Below, in pieces: positions 33,615 through 44,779 of a stretch of 59,357 nt of DNA. The first letter of the stretch is position 1; each line of letters starts with the position of its first letter. The stretch spans positions 1-59,357 of the forward strand of contig NZ_CADIJO010000032.1 in assembly GCF_902859705.1 (NCBI RefSeq). Reading direction: 5' to 3'. Source of the DNA: Achromobacter deleyi (lineage in GTDB: Bacteria > Pseudomonadota > Gammaproteobacteria > Burkholderiales > Burkholderiaceae_B). The translations under genes were made by a program, and so were the position numbers. A model generated the notes under the pieces. That model searched no databases. It worked only from the letters and a program-made list of their open reading frames with translations, and was not told the DNA's origin.

Positions 33615-36600
33615 GTGTCTGTTTCAAAAAAAGTGCTCTGCTGCCTGTTCTGGGCGGCGCTGACTATCTATAGCGTCGTGGCCGTCGGGCTCTTGGGCGT
33701 GCGCTATTGGGTCTTGCCGCGCGTGGACCAGTGGCGGCCCCAGATCGAAGCCTACGCCAGCCAGGCGTTGGGCGCACGCGTCTCGATCGGCGCCATCAAG
33801 GCGGATTGGCAAGGCCTGAACCCCCGGCTGGAACTGACCTCTGTAGCGGTACATGACGGCGTCGCGGCGCCAGTGCTGACGCTGCCGTCGGTGTCCGCCG
33901 TGCTCGCCTGGCGCAGCATCCTGACCCTGTCGCCCAAGCTGGTGCGCCTGCGCGTCGAGCAGCCCGAACTGACCCTGCGCCGCGATACCGACAATCACCT
34001 GTGGGTGGCGGGTCAAAGCATCGACCTCAATGCCAGCGATCACCGCTCGGACCTGGATCATCCCGCGCTGCGCTGGCTGACCGCGCAGCGCGAATTGCTC
34101 ATCCGCGGCGCCACCATCCGCTGGCAGGACGAAATGCGCCAGGCGCCCGACCTGGTATTGAGCAATGTCGATTTCCTGGTCCGCAACGGCAGCCTGTCGC
34201 ATCGTTTCGTGCTGCGCGCCGACGCCGATCCGGCGCTGGGCCGCAAGCTGGACCTGCGCGGCGAATTCAATCGCAGCCTGTTCGCGGGCGATGCGTCCAA
34301 CCCGGCCAACTGGAGCGGTGAACTCTATGCCGCCCTGGAAGACGCCGAGCCGCAGGCCTGGGCGCCGTGGGCGCCGCCGCCTCCTATCAAGGGACGCATC
34401 AGCGGCCGGGCCTGGCTGCAGCTGGATCATGGCAAGTTCACCACGCTGACGGCGGACGTGGCGGGGCGCGGCCTCGGCTGGACCGCGGCCGCCGACGGGC
34501 CCGCCGTCCACAGCGGCTATGCCCAGCTGCGCATCGAAGGCACGCCGGGCGACTTCATTGAAAGCGCCAGCGTGCCGCTGGCGCGCAGCCCTGGCGCCGC
34601 GAATCTGTCGGTCAAGGGGCGTGTCGAACAATTGCGCGTGGCGTTGCCCGGCGTCTTCGAACAGCCCGAGCTGGTGGCCGACGAACTGGCATTGGACGCC
34701 CAGACCAAAGGCGCCGATGCCAAGAACTGGTTCGTGGACGTCGGCCAATTGCGTATCGCCAACAGCGACCTGGATGTCCGCCTGCAAGGCCAATGGCGCA
34801 AGGAAGGCAAGAGCGGGGCGGGCAGCGTCGACATGCGCGGCACGCTGGTGCGGGGCAAGATGAACGCCATCCACCGCTATCTGCCGCTCGAGGTCAACGC
34901 CGACGCACGCGAGTGGCTGGCCACCGGCTTGCCCGCAGGCGTGATGGAATCGGCCTCCATCACCCTCAAGGGCGACCTGGACGAGTTTCCGTTTGGCGCG
35001 CCGGGTTCGACGGGCGAATTCGTCATCGCGGGCGCCTATTCGGGCGCCAAGGTCGACTACGCGCCGGCGCGCAGCCACCGCAAGGGCTGGCCGATGCTGG
35101 AAAACCTGTCCGGCAGCTTCCGGGTCGACAAGGTTGGCCTGGTGCTCGACAGCCCCGGCGGTGCGGTGGCCCACACCGGCCCGGACCAGACGGTGACGCT
35201 GGGCGCGGTGACCGCCAGCATTCCCGACATGGAGCACAACGCCCAGCTGACGGTCAATGGCGACACGACCGGCACGGTGCCCGCCTACCTGGCGCTGGCC
35301 GAAAACTCGCCTCTGGGCGGCCTGCTCGATGGGGCGCTGGACGAAGCCCGGGGCACCGGCAACTGGCGCATGCCGCTGAAGTTGAAAGTGCCGCTGATGA
35401 ACACGGACGACACCCAGGTCGAGGGCAAGATCCAGTTCGCCGACAACACGTTCACTTTCATGCCCGAAATGCCCTTGCTCAGCCAGATGCATGGCGACCT
35501 GGAATTTTCGGAAAAAGGCGTGCATACCAAGGAAATCCGCGCGCAGTTCCTGGGCGGTCCGGTCAAGATATCCGGCAGCCTGTCCCAGCCCAAGGACGTC
35601 TTGCGCTTTGATGGCGTGCTGGCGGGATCGGGCCTGACGCAGATCAGCAATACGCCGTCGATGGCGCGGTTTTCGGGCAAGGCCGCCTATAAAGGCTCGG
35701 TGGGCTATCAGCGCGGCGGGTCGGTCGAACTGGCGATGGAAACCGATCTGGTCGGCATGGCGATCAACATGCCGGCGCCGGTGGGCAAGCCCGCTGCCAC
35801 CGCGCAGACGCTCAAGCTGCAGTGGGGCGCCGCGCAGGATCGCGGCGCCAAGGGCCGCCGCTGGCTCACGGCCAGCCTGGGCGAGAACATCAATGCGCTG
35901 TTCGAACGGGACCCAACGGATTCGTCGCCCTCGTATTTCGCCCGCGGCACGCTGGGCATCGGTCGTCCGGCCAGCCTGCCCGAACGTGGCCTGAGCCTGA
36001 GCGCCAGCCTGCCTGAACTGGACATGGACGGCTGGGAGGCCGTGTCCGACGGTTTCAGCCCGCCGCCCGTCAAGGGGCGTCCGGCCGCCCGTCCGCTGCT
36101 GCCGCAGCCCGAGCGAATCAGTCTTGCCACGGGGGTGCTGCGCACCAGCGGCTACACCCTGAACGACCTGACCCTGTACGCCACCCGTCCGGCCCCGGCG
36201 CAGTGGCGCGTAGACCTTGAATCGCGCCAGGCGGCCGGTTCGCTGTCGTGGCGCGAGGCCTCGGGCGCCATCGCCGGCCAGATCACGGCGCGCCTGAAGC
36301 ACCTGGCGCTGGGCGGCGCGGATGACACCAATGAGGCCGACAAGGCCTTGTCGTCGGGGAGCGACCTGTCCGACATTCCGGCCATTGACCTGCAGGCCAA
36401 GGAATTCAAGCTGTATGGCAAGAACCTGGGCGAATTGCAGGTGCTGGGGACCAATCTGGAACGGGGCCGCCAATGGCGCCTGGACAAACTGTCGATCACC
36501 AACGACGCCGCTACGCTGAACGCCACTGGCGCCTGGCGGCTCGAAGGACCGGATCGCGGGCTGACGGTCGATGCCACGGTCAAGTTCGAGAACGTCGGCA

Positions 36601-37253
36601 GCTTCATGGACCGCATCGGCTTCGAACACGTGGTGTCTGGCGGCACGGGCAGCGTCAAGGGCAAGGCCACCTGGCGCAATCTGCCCTGGACCCACAACAT
36701 TGCCGACATCGTCGGCGACGCAGAGATCAGCCTGGACAAGGGCCGCTTCATGCACGTGAACTCGCGCACGGCCCGCTTGCTCGAATTGCTGTCGCTGCAA
36801 TCCTTGCAGCGCCTGGCCCGGCTGGACGTGAACCCCACCAGCCTGCTGCGCGACGGATTTCCGTTCGATACCGTGCGAGGCCAGGTCAAAATGGCCGACG
36901 GTTCGCTGACCACCGAGGGTTACAAGCTGAACGGCCCGGTGGCCGCCATCGTGCTGGCCGGCGGCGTCAACATCGTGCAAGAGCGCTGGAATCTGAAGGC
37001 GGTGGTCATTCCCAACCTGGACGCCAGCGGCGCGGCCATGGTGACGGCGCTGGCCGTCAATCCGCTGATCGGCCTGGGGGCATTCGTGACGCAGTGGCTG
37101 CTCAAGCAGCCGCTGGCGCGGGCCATGACCCTGGAATACGCCGTCACCGGCAGTTGGGACGATCCGCAGATCGATCCCATCGATGCCTCGGGCAAGCCGG
37201 CGCCCAAGCAGACGCCCAAGCCGCGCAGCCTGGAAGAGTTCATCGAACATTGA
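33615..37253 (+). CDS. yhdP: YhdP-family AsmA-like protein
   Basis: Predicted 1212-aa protein anchored by one N-terminal membrane helix (CLFWAALTIYSVVAVGLLGV) with the rest in the periplasm. E. coli YhdP bridges inner and outer membrane and helps carry phospholipids outward. The family start RPQIEAYASQALGARVSIG, the DUF3971 region and the C-terminal FDTVRGQVKMADG then VTALAVNPLIGLG are clear. The GTG at 33615 is chosen as the first start outside glnE. Genes in this family are often next to ribonuclease G or glnE-type genes. Confidence 0.88.
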   Translation: MSVSKKVLCCLFWAALTIYSVVAVGLLGVRYWVLPRVDQWRPQIEAYASQALGARVSIGAIKADWQGLNPRLELTSVAVHDGVAAPVLTLPSVSAVLAWRSILTLSPKLVRLRVEQPELTLRRDTDNHLWVAGQSIDLNASDHRSDLDHPALRWLTAQRELLIRGATIRWQDEMRQAPDLVLSNVDFLVRNGSLSHRFVLRADADPALGRKLDLRGEFNRSLFAGDASNPANWSGELYAALEDAEPQAWAPWAPPPPIKGRISGRAWLQLDHGKFTTLTADVAGRGLGWTAAADGPAVHSGYAQLRIEGTPGDFIESASVPLARSPGAANLSVKGRVEQLRVALPGVFEQPELVADELALDAQTKGADAKNWFVDVGQLRIANSDLDVRLQGQWRKEGKSGAGSVDMRGTLVRGKMNAIHRYLPLEVNADAREWLATGLPAGVMESASITLKGDLDEFPFGAPGSTGEFVIAGAYSGAKVDYAPARSHRKGWPMLENLSGSFRVDKVGLVLDSPGGAVAHTGPDQTVTLGAVTASIPDMEHNAQLTVNGDTTGTVPAYLALAENSPLGGLLDGALDEARGTGNWRMPLKLKVPLMNTDDTQVEGKIQFADNTFTFMPEMPLLSQMHGDLEFSEKGVHTKEIRAQFLGGPVKISGSLSQPKDVLRFDGVLAGSGLTQISNTPSMARFSGKAAYKGSVGYQRGGSVELAMETDLVGMAINMPAPVGKPAATAQTLKLQWGAAQDRGAKGRRWLTASLGENINALFERDPTDSSPSYFARGTLGIGRPASLPERGLSLSASLPELDMDGWEAVSDGFSPPPVKGRPAARPLLPQPERISLATGVLRTSGYTLNDLTLYATRPAPAQWRVDLESRQAAGSLSWREASGAIAGQITARLKHLALGGADDTNEADKALSSGSDLSDIPAIDLQAKEFKLYGKNLGELQVLGTNLERGRQWRLDKLSITNDAATLNATGAWRLEGPDRGLTVDATVKFENVGSFMDRIGFEHVVSGGTGSVKGKATWRNLPWTHNIADIVGDAEISLDKGRFMHVNSRTARLLELLSLQSLQRLARLDVNPTSLLRDGFPFDTVRGQVKMADGSLTTEGYKLNGPVAAIVLAGGVNIVQERWNLKAVVIPNLDASGAAMVTALAVNPLIGLGAFVTQWLLKQPLARAMTLEYAVTGSWDDPQIDPIDASGKPAPKQTPKPRSLEEFIEH

Positions 37254-37277
37254 TTGGGCGGCCCGCGCGAGGCCTGA

Positions 37278-37517
37278 CATTGCGATACAGACCGTACAGG
37301 CACCGGGCTGTCGCGCCCGTCCAAGGTCAAGCTGGGCACCTGCGTGGCGGCCGAAGAAGCCACCCACCCGGGGCAGGTGGCGTGCACGGTGGCGGTGACG
37401 ATGGGGGCCGCGGTCAACGAAAACCAGATGGACTTCTACAAGCAGGGCAAGAAGTGGAAGGCCCAGCCCAGTTCGTCCCAGGACAAGCTGCCATTTCCTG
37501 ATCCCAAGTTGCAGTGA
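37278..37517 (+). pseudogene. Headless 3' remnant of an unknown gene
   Basis: An open frame of 79 codons ends in TGA at 37517, and its codon use and composition look coding: SKVKLGTCVAAEEATHPGQ, then MGAAVNENQMDFYKQGKKW and PFPDPKLQ. It is preceded by an in-frame TGA at 37275-37277, only 22 bases after the yhdP stop, and has no suitable start or ribosome site near its beginning. It looks like the last part of a secreted or periplasmic protein gene whose 5' part was deleted. Parent protein not recognised. Confidence 0.5.
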
Positions 37518-37559
37518 TCGCTGGCCCAAAGACTCACCGAAACGCCACCCCATAAAGCA

Positions 37560-37595
37560 TTTGGCGAGGACCGCCTTGGGGCTGTCCTCGCCAAA
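37560..37595. terminator. Inverted repeat between yhdP region and rho
   Basis: TTTGGCGAGGAC and GTCCTCGCCAAA form a 12-bp stem around an 11-base loop, between the plus-strand remnant and convergent rho (26 bases after the rho stop). T runs are short (TTT), so termination is likely but weaker than a textbook site. Confidence 0.65.
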
Positions 37596-37620
37596 TCGAT
37601 AAGCGTCGCGAAAGGCCGGC

Positions 37621-38880
37621 TTACTTCTTCTTCATCATGTCGAAGAATTCGGCGTTGGTCTTGGTCGCACGCATCTTGTCCAGGATGAATTCCATGGACT
37701 GGACTTCGTCCATGTCGTGGATGAACTTGCGCAGCACCCAGACCTTTTGCAGCAGGTCCGGGGCGATCAGCAGTTCTTCGCGGCGGGTGCCCGACTTGTT
37801 CAGGTTGATCGACGGGTAGACGCGCTTTTCGGCCAGGCGACGTTCAAGGTGGACTTCGGAGTTGCCCGTGCCCTTGAATTCTTCGTAGATGACTTCGTCC
37901 ATGCGGCTGCCGGTTTCGATCAGCGCGGTGCCCAGGATGGTCAGCGAACCGCCTTCCTCGAGGTTGCGCGCCGCACCGAAGAAGCGCTTGGGGCGCTGCA
38001 GGGCATTGGCGTCCACACCGCCGGTCAGCACCTTGCCGGAAGCCGGCACGACGGTGTTGTAGGCGCGGGCCAGGCGGGTGATCGAGTCCAGCAGGATCAC
38101 CACGTCTTTCTTCATTTCGACCAGGCGCTTGGCCTTTTCGATGACCATTTCCGCAACCTGCACGTGGCGGGTGGCGGGTTCGTCAAAGGTCGAGGCCACC
38201 ACTTCGCCGCGCACGGTGCGCTGCATTTCGGTCACTTCTTCCGGGCGCTCGTCCACCAGCAGGACGATCATCACGGCGTCGGGGTAGTTGGTGGTGATGG
38301 CGTGCGCAATGTGCTGCATCATCACCGTCTTGCCCGACTTGGGGCTGGCGACGATCAGGCCGCGCTGGCCCATGCCGATGGGGGCGAAGACGTCGAGGAT
38401 ACGACCCGTGAGGTTTTCTTCGCTCTTGATGTCGCGTTCCAGACGCATGGTCCGGTTCGGGTGCAGCGGCGTCAGGTTCTCGAACATGATGCGATGCTTG
38501 ATCGCTTCGGGCGCCACGCCGTTGACCTTGTCCACCTTGACCAGGGCGAAATAGCGCTCGCCATCCTTGGGCGTGCGCACTTCACCTTCGATCGAGTCGC
38601 CGGTGTGCAGGTTGAAACGGCGAATCTGGGACGGCGAGATGTAGATGTCGTCCGTGCTGGCCAGATACGAGGTCTCGGGCGAGCGCAGGAAACCGAAGCC
38701 GTCGGGCAGGACTTCAAGCACGCCGTCGCCAAAGATCTGCTCGCCTTGCTTGGCGCGCCGTTTCATGATGGCGAACATCAGCTCCTGCTTGCGCAGGCGG
38801 TTGGCGTTCTCGATTTCCAGGCCAGCGGCCATTTCCAGCAGCTGCGAGACATGCAGCGCCTTCAGTTCGTTGAGGTGCAT
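37621..38880 (-). CDS. rho: Transcription termination factor Rho
   Basis: Predicted 419-aa hexameric RNA helicase. The N-terminal domain LNELKALHVSQLLEMA, the RNA-binding DGFGFLRSPETSYLAST, Walker A SPKSGKTVMMQ, the Q-loop/R-loop region GSLTILGTALIETGS and the C-terminal end FFDMMKKK are all typical. Length matches E. coli Rho. It lies downstream of trxA on the same strand, the order seen in E. coli. Confidence 0.97.
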   Translation of the reverse strand: MHLNELKALHVSQLLEMAAGLEIENANRLRKQELMFAIMKRRAKQGEQIFGDGVLEVLPDGFGFLRSPETSYLASTDDIYISPSQIRRFNLHTGDSIEGEVRTPKDGERYFALVKVDKVNGVAPEAIKHRIMFENLTPLHPNRTMRLERDIKSEENLTGRILDVFAPIGMGQRGLIVASPKSGKTVMMQHIAHAITTNYPDAVMIVLLVDERPEEVTEMQRTVRGEVVASTFDEPATRHVQVAEMVIEKAKRLVEMKKDVVILLDSITRLARAYNTVVPASGKVLTGGVDANALQRPKRFFGAARNLEEGGSLTILGTALIETGSRMDEVIYEEFKGTGNSEVHLERRLAEKRVYPSINLNKSGTRREELLIAPDLLQKVWVLRKFIHDMDEVQSMEFILDKMRATKTNAEFFDMMKKK

Positions 38881-38956
38881 CGCGGTGAGTGGTGGGGGAA
38901 AAGTAAAGGAGGGTTCTGGCGGCGCGCCACGGACGGGCTCGCGCGGTATTGAATGA

Positions 38957-38977
38957 GCGCCGCCACCAGGGCGGCGC
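38957..38977 (-). repeat. Hairpin between trxA and rho
   Basis: GCGCCGCC and GGCGGCGC pair around an ACCAG loop in the 117-base gap between trxA and rho. No T run follows on the minus strand, so it may only attenuate or protect the trxA message. Rho often regulates its own leader; no direct sign of that can be read here. Confidence 0.45.
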
Positions 38978-38997
38978 CTTCGTTCACAGCACGCAGT

Positions 38998-39324
38998 TTA
39001 CAACGCGCCGTCCAGGAATGCGGTGAGTTGCGACTTCGACAGCGCGCCAACCTTGGTGGCGGCAGCCTGGCCGTCTTTAAAGAGCATGAGGGTGGGAATG
39101 CCGCGGATGCCGTACTTCGAGGCGGTGCCCTGGTTCTCGTCCACGTTCAGCTTCGCGATCGTCAGGCGACCAGCGTACTCGGTGGCAACTTCTTCCAGGA
39201 TCGGGGCAATCATCTTGCAGGGGCCACACCAGGCAGCCCAGTAGTCCACCAGCACCGGCTGGCCGGATTTCAACACATCGGCATCGAAGCTCGCGTCACT
39301 GACGTTCTTGATTTGGTCGCTCAT
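38998..39324 (-). CDS. trxA: Thioredoxin 1
   Basis: Predicted 108-aa cytoplasmic redox protein. The active site is WAAWCGPCK (Cys33, Cys36); the cis-proline loop GIRGIPTLMLFK is intact. Length matches E. coli TrxA. A promoter may lie in the tandem repeats upstream, where an extended -10 (TGGTATGCT) is read on the minus strand. Confidence 0.97.
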   Translation of the reverse strand: MSDQIKNVSDASFDADVLKSGQPVLVDYWAAWCGPCKMIAPILEEVATEYAGRLTIAKLNVDENQGTASKYGIRGIPTLMLFKDGQAAATKVGALSKSQLTAFLDGAL

Positions 39325-39408
39325 GATGGTGATTCTCGGTTCGGCAGCAAAAGGCGCGTAAAAAGGGACGCGCCTTGCCGTTGTTCTTGTTTGTGGAATG
39401 GATTAAAG

Positions 39409-39456
39409 CATACCACTGTCAATAACGACAGTCATACCACTGTTTATAACAACAGG
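39409..39456. repeat. Two 24-bp tandem repeats containing dyads, upstream of trxA
   Basis: CATACCACTGT is repeated at 39409 and 39433, a period of 24 bp. Each unit also holds a small dyad: ACTGT...ACAGT in the first and CTGT...ACAG in the second. This lies in the trxA promoter region, in the 327-base gap between trxA and parE. It is likely a pair of binding sites for a regulator of trxA; the protein is unknown. Confidence 0.6.
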
Positions 39457-39606
39457 GTTTGCCGCTTTTGTGTAGGATGTTGCGGCGCAGTTGTCGTGAT
39501 CGGGGTGGTTGAACCCGGCTACGCTGGCTGTGTCTATCGTCATCCTACCGAATTCGGAGCTGGTCAGGTCGTGCGCATTCCACCCGGAGCCGCGCAGAAT
39601 CTGGGC

Positions 39607-39650
39607 TTATCCGTAAAATGTCGGTTTTTTTCCACAGATGTTGGGGATAA
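39607..39650. promoter_or_regulatory. Three DnaA-box-like sequences before parE
   Basis: TTATCCGTA (39607), TTTTCCACA (39628) and, inverted, TTATCCCCA (39642-39650) lie within 44 bases directly before parE. The second fits the relaxed DnaA box TTWTNCACA; the others have one or two mismatches. The rest of the gap (39457-39606) holds no gene that can be supported, apart from an 8-bp inverted repeat GTAGGATG/CATCCTAC at 39472 and 39541. Confidence 0.35.
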
Positions 39651-39651
39651 C

Positions 39652-41612
<1,961 letters not shown>

Positions 41613-41613
<1 letters not shown>

Positions 41614-42218
41614 TGGCGCAGGCCCCGTTGCCGCCCGCGTCCATGGCGGTCGATCTCACGGCCGACGACTACGCCGATTTCTCGGCGTACGTGTACAAGC
41701 GGCCGGAGCTGCGGCGCCGCCGCTACCGGTCGCACCTGCGCTTTGCCGTGCTGATGATCGTGGTGCTGTTCGCGTACCTGGCCTGGCAGACCTGGGGCGG
41801 CAATGGGCCCAACTGGGGCCTGATGCTGCCCGTGTACTTCGAGGGCCTGGCCGTGGGCCTGGGCATCCTGGCGTTGCTGGCGCTGGCCTACGAGTTCGTG
41901 CTGCCGGGGCTGGTGCGCATGAACACGCGGCGTATGCTGGCCAAGCGGCCCGACGGCCTGTTCCTGGGCCGCCATCAGCTGGTCTTCGGGCCGGCTGGCA
42001 TCGACGACACCGTCGCCGGTGCGTCGGGGCAGCTCGCCTGGGGCGATGTGCGCCGGGTCGAGGAAACGCCGCAGCATCTCTACGTCATCCTGGGCACCCT
42101 GCAGGGCGTCATCATCCCCAAGCGCGGACAAGACGCCGCGACGCTGGATGCGGTGCGCGCCCAACTGCGCGCGCACGTGGCCGATATCCAGCTGCTGGAC
42201 GCCGCGCGTCCCCAATGA
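41613..42218 (+). CDS. Small membrane protein, YcxB-like, between parE and parC
   Basis: Predicted 201-aa inner-membrane protein of unknown function. After a roughly 45-residue N-terminal segment come two membrane helices (FAVLMIVVLFAYLAW and GLGILALLALAYEFVL), then a soluble C-terminal domain like YcxB (QLAWGDVRRVEETPQHLYVIL in part). Its ATG overlaps the parE stop, so it is translationally coupled, and parC follows after 35 bases. This suggests co-expression with topoisomerase IV, although a link in function is not shown. Confidence 0.75.
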
Positions 42219-42253
42219 CGCCGTTTCAATGAATTTGTCTACCTGAAACCATC

Positions 42254-44575
42254 ATGACCGACAGCAATCAACACGGTTTGTTCGACGCCGCGCCCGAAGA
42301 GGGCGGCGATGCCGCCATCACCCTGGCGCGCTATGCCGAACAGGCCTATCTGGACTACGCAGTATCCGTGGTGCGGGGCCGGGCCCTGCCGGACGTGGGC
42401 GACGGCCAAAAGCCCGTGCAGCGCCGCATTCTGTACGCAATGCAGGCCATGGGCCTGGCTGCAGGCGCCAAGCCCGTGAAGTCCGCGCGCGTCGTGGGCG
42501 ACGTGCTGGGCAAGTACCACCCCCACGGCGACCAGGCGGCCTACGACGCCATGGTGCGCATGGCGCAGGATTTTTCCCTGCGCTATCCGCTGATCGACGG
42601 CCAGGGCAACTTCGGTTCGCGCGATGGCGATAATGCCGCCGCGATGCGTTACACCGAAGCGCGCCTGACGCCCATCGCCAAGCTGTTGCTCGACGAGCTG
42701 GACGAAGGCACGGTCGACTTCGTGCCCAACTACGACGGCAGCCAGCAAGAACCCCAGATGCTGCCGGCGCGCCTGCCCGTCATGCTGCTCAACGGCGCAT
42801 CGGGCATCGCGGTCGGCATGGCCACAGAAATTCCGCCGCACAACCTGCGCGAAGTCGCCCAGGCCTGCGTGGCGCTGATCAAGCATCCGCAACTGCCGGA
42901 CGCCGAGCTCTACGGCATGATCCCGGGCCCCGATTTCGCCGGGGGCGGCCAGATCATCACCCCCGCTGCCGATATTGCGCAGATCTACGCGGGCGGGCGC
43001 GGTTCGCTGAAAGTGCGGGCCCGCTGGACGTTCGAGGAAATGGCGCGCGGCCAGTGGCAGTTGGTGGTCACCGAGCTGCCCCCGGGCACCTCGGGCCAGA
43101 AGGTGCTCGAGGAAATCGAGGAAATCACCAACCCCAAGGTCAAGAGCGGCAAGAAGAGCCTGACCCCCGAGCAAACGCAGGCCAAGGCCGTGATGCTGAA
43201 CCTGCTGGACGCCGTGCGCGACGAATCCGGCAAGGATGCCGCGGTGCGCCTGGTGTTCGAACCCAAGACTTCGCGCGTCGATCGCGACGAATTCGTCAAC
43301 ACCCTGTTGGCGCAGACCAGCATGGAAAGCAGCGCCTCGGTCAACCTGGTCTGCATCGGCACCGACGGCCGTCCGCGCCAGAAGGGCCTGCGCGACGTCC
43401 TGGTCGAATGGCTGGCATTCCGCACCAATACCGTCGTGCGCCGCACCCGCTTCCGCCTGGACAAGGTCATCGACCGCATCCATGTGCTGGAAGGCCGCAT
43501 GGTGGTCTACCTGAACGTCGAAGAGGTCATCCAGACCATTCGCGAATCCGACGAGCCGCGCGCGGCCCTGATGGAACGCTTCAAGCTGTCCGAGCGCCAG
43601 GCCGAAGACATCCTGGAAATGCGCTTGCGCCAGTTGGCACGCCTGGAAGGCTTCAAGATCGAGAAAGAACTCGAAGAAAAGCGCAAGGACCAGATCGGTT
43701 TGCAAGAGCTGCTGGACAACCCCAACACCCTCAAGCGCCTGCTCATCAAGGAAATCGAGGCCGACGCCAAGCAGTATGGCGATGACCGCCGCACCCTGAT
43801 CGAAACGGCCGAACGCGCCGTGCTCGAAACCAAGGTGCTGGACGAGCCCGTTACTGTGGTGGTGTCGCAAAAGGGCTGGCTGCGCGCCCGCCAAGGCCAC
43901 GGCCACGACAAGTCGCAATTCGCCTTCAAGCAGGGCGACGACATGTACGGCGCCTTCGAATGCCGCACCACCGACACGCTGATCGCCATGGGCGACAACG
44001 GCCGGGTCTATTCGGTGCCGGTGGCCAGCCTGCCGTCGGCGCGCGGCGACGGCCAGCCGGTCACCACCATGATCGACCTGGAAAGCGGTTCGCGCATCGT
44101 GCACACCATCGCGGCGGCGCCCGACAGCCGCTGGCTGCTGGCCACGCGAGGCGGCTATGGCTTCTCGGCCAAGCTGTCGGACATGATCAGCCGCCAGCGC
44201 GCCGGCAAGCAGTTCATCACGCTGGAAGCGGGCGATGAACTGCTGCACCCCGTGCCGTTGTTCGATGGCGCCAAGCAACTGGCCTTGCTGTCGCAGAAGG
44301 GCAAGTTCCTGGTGTTCGGGCTGGACGAGGTCAAGGCGCTGTCCGGCGGCGGCCGTGGGACCATCCTGATGGGCCTGGATGGCGCCGACAAGCTCGACCA
44401 GACCGTGCCGATTGGTGCGCTGGGCCTGCGCGCCGCGGGCATCTACCGCAACAAGCACACCGAAGACATCCTGGTCGGCGACGCGTTGGCCATCTATGTC
44501 GGCAAGCGTGCGCGCAAGGGCCGGGCGCTGGACGTGCGGCCCAAGCAGCCGTTGCTGTCGCCCGTGCTGGGCTGA
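42254..44575 (+). CDS. parC: DNA topoisomerase IV subunit A
   Basis: Predicted 773-aa breakage-reunion subunit. The catalytic Tyr is Tyr133 in AAAMRYTEARL, after KYHPHGDQAAYDAMVRMAQ, the quinolone-determining stretch. The C-terminal region is a DNA-wrapping beta-pinwheel with repeats such as RARQGHG and GRGTILMGL. Length is normal for ParC. It forms the A2B2 enzyme with ParE. A strong terminator follows. Confidence 0.95.
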   Translation: MTDSNQHGLFDAAPEEGGDAAITLARYAEQAYLDYAVSVVRGRALPDVGDGQKPVQRRILYAMQAMGLAAGAKPVKSARVVGDVLGKYHPHGDQAAYDAMVRMAQDFSLRYPLIDGQGNFGSRDGDNAAAMRYTEARLTPIAKLLLDELDEGTVDFVPNYDGSQQEPQMLPARLPVMLLNGASGIAVGMATEIPPHNLREVAQACVALIKHPQLPDAELYGMIPGPDFAGGGQIITPAADIAQIYAGGRGSLKVRARWTFEEMARGQWQLVVTELPPGTSGQKVLEEIEEITNPKVKSGKKSLTPEQTQAKAVMLNLLDAVRDESGKDAAVRLVFEPKTSRVDRDEFVNTLLAQTSMESSASVNLVCIGTDGRPRQKGLRDVLVEWLAFRTNTVVRRTRFRLDKVIDRIHVLEGRMVVYLNVEEVIQTIRESDEPRAALMERFKLSERQAEDILEMRLRQLARLEGFKIEKELEEKRKDQIGLQELLDNPNTLKRLLIKEIEADAKQYGDDRRTLIETAERAVLETKVLDEPVTVVVSQKGWLRARQGHGHDKSQFAFKQGDDMYGAFECRTTDTLIAMGDNGRVYSVPVASLPSARGDGQPVTTMIDLESGSRIVHTIAAAPDSRWLLATRGGYGFSAKLSDMISRQRAGKQFITLEAGDELLHPVPLFDGAKQLALLSQKGKFLVFGLDEVKALSGGGRGTILMGLDGADKLDQTVPIGALGLRAAGIYRNKHTEDILVGDALAIYVGKRARKGRALDVRPKQPLLSPVLG

Positions 44576-44604
44576 TCGCGGCGGGATGCACGGCATCCAT
44601 GAAG

Positions 44605-44634
44605 GCGGCGCCTGCGGGCGCCGCTTTTTTTTTT
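44605..44634 (+). terminator. Terminator after parC
   Basis: GCGGCGCC and GGCGCCGC form a perfect 8-bp stem on a TGCG loop, followed by a run of ten T. It is a textbook intrinsic terminator 30 bases after the parC stop. Confidence 0.93.
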
Positions 44635-44712
44635 ATGGGCGCGGTGGGGCTTTTTGCCCAGGCCTGGCCGCCGTCGGCATGCCAGGCTTGACCTCGGGAA
44701 GGGGCGTGATAT

Positions 44713-44740
44713 TTAATAGATAGATCAATCAGTCTATTAA
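44713..44740. promoter_or_regulatory. Palindromic operator before the TetR gene
   Basis: TTAATAGA (44713-44720) and TCTATTAA (44733-44740) are perfect 8-bp arms around a 12-base spacer, 40 bases before the TetR start. The region is AT-rich in a GC-rich setting and overlaps likely promoter elements. Autorepression of the TetR/DUF418 pair is the natural reading. Confidence 0.72.
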
Positions 44741-44779
44741 TAAAATCCTGACGACCCGGACAACATCGCCTTAGTCCTC

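Noticed and set aside
33624..37553. A very long open frame antisense to yhdP (over 1300 codons)
   Set aside because: It has no family motif, is rich in His, Gln, Gly and Arg as expected from the reverse of GC-rich codons, and lies wholly opposite a recognised gene.
39607..39650. The DnaA-box-like cluster as a chromosomal origin
   Set aside because: Only three imperfect boxes, no AT-rich unwinding region, and no dnaA, dnaN or gidA nearby.
38953..39651. Extension of the parE frame some 230 codons upstream
   Set aside because: It runs through trxA on the other strand and non-coding repeats, and shows no topoisomerase sequence before ATPRYNEAS; the TTG at 39652 fits the family start.
42239..44596. 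A 785-codon open frame antisense to parC
   Set aside because: Same shadow pattern, and parC is certain on the plus strand.
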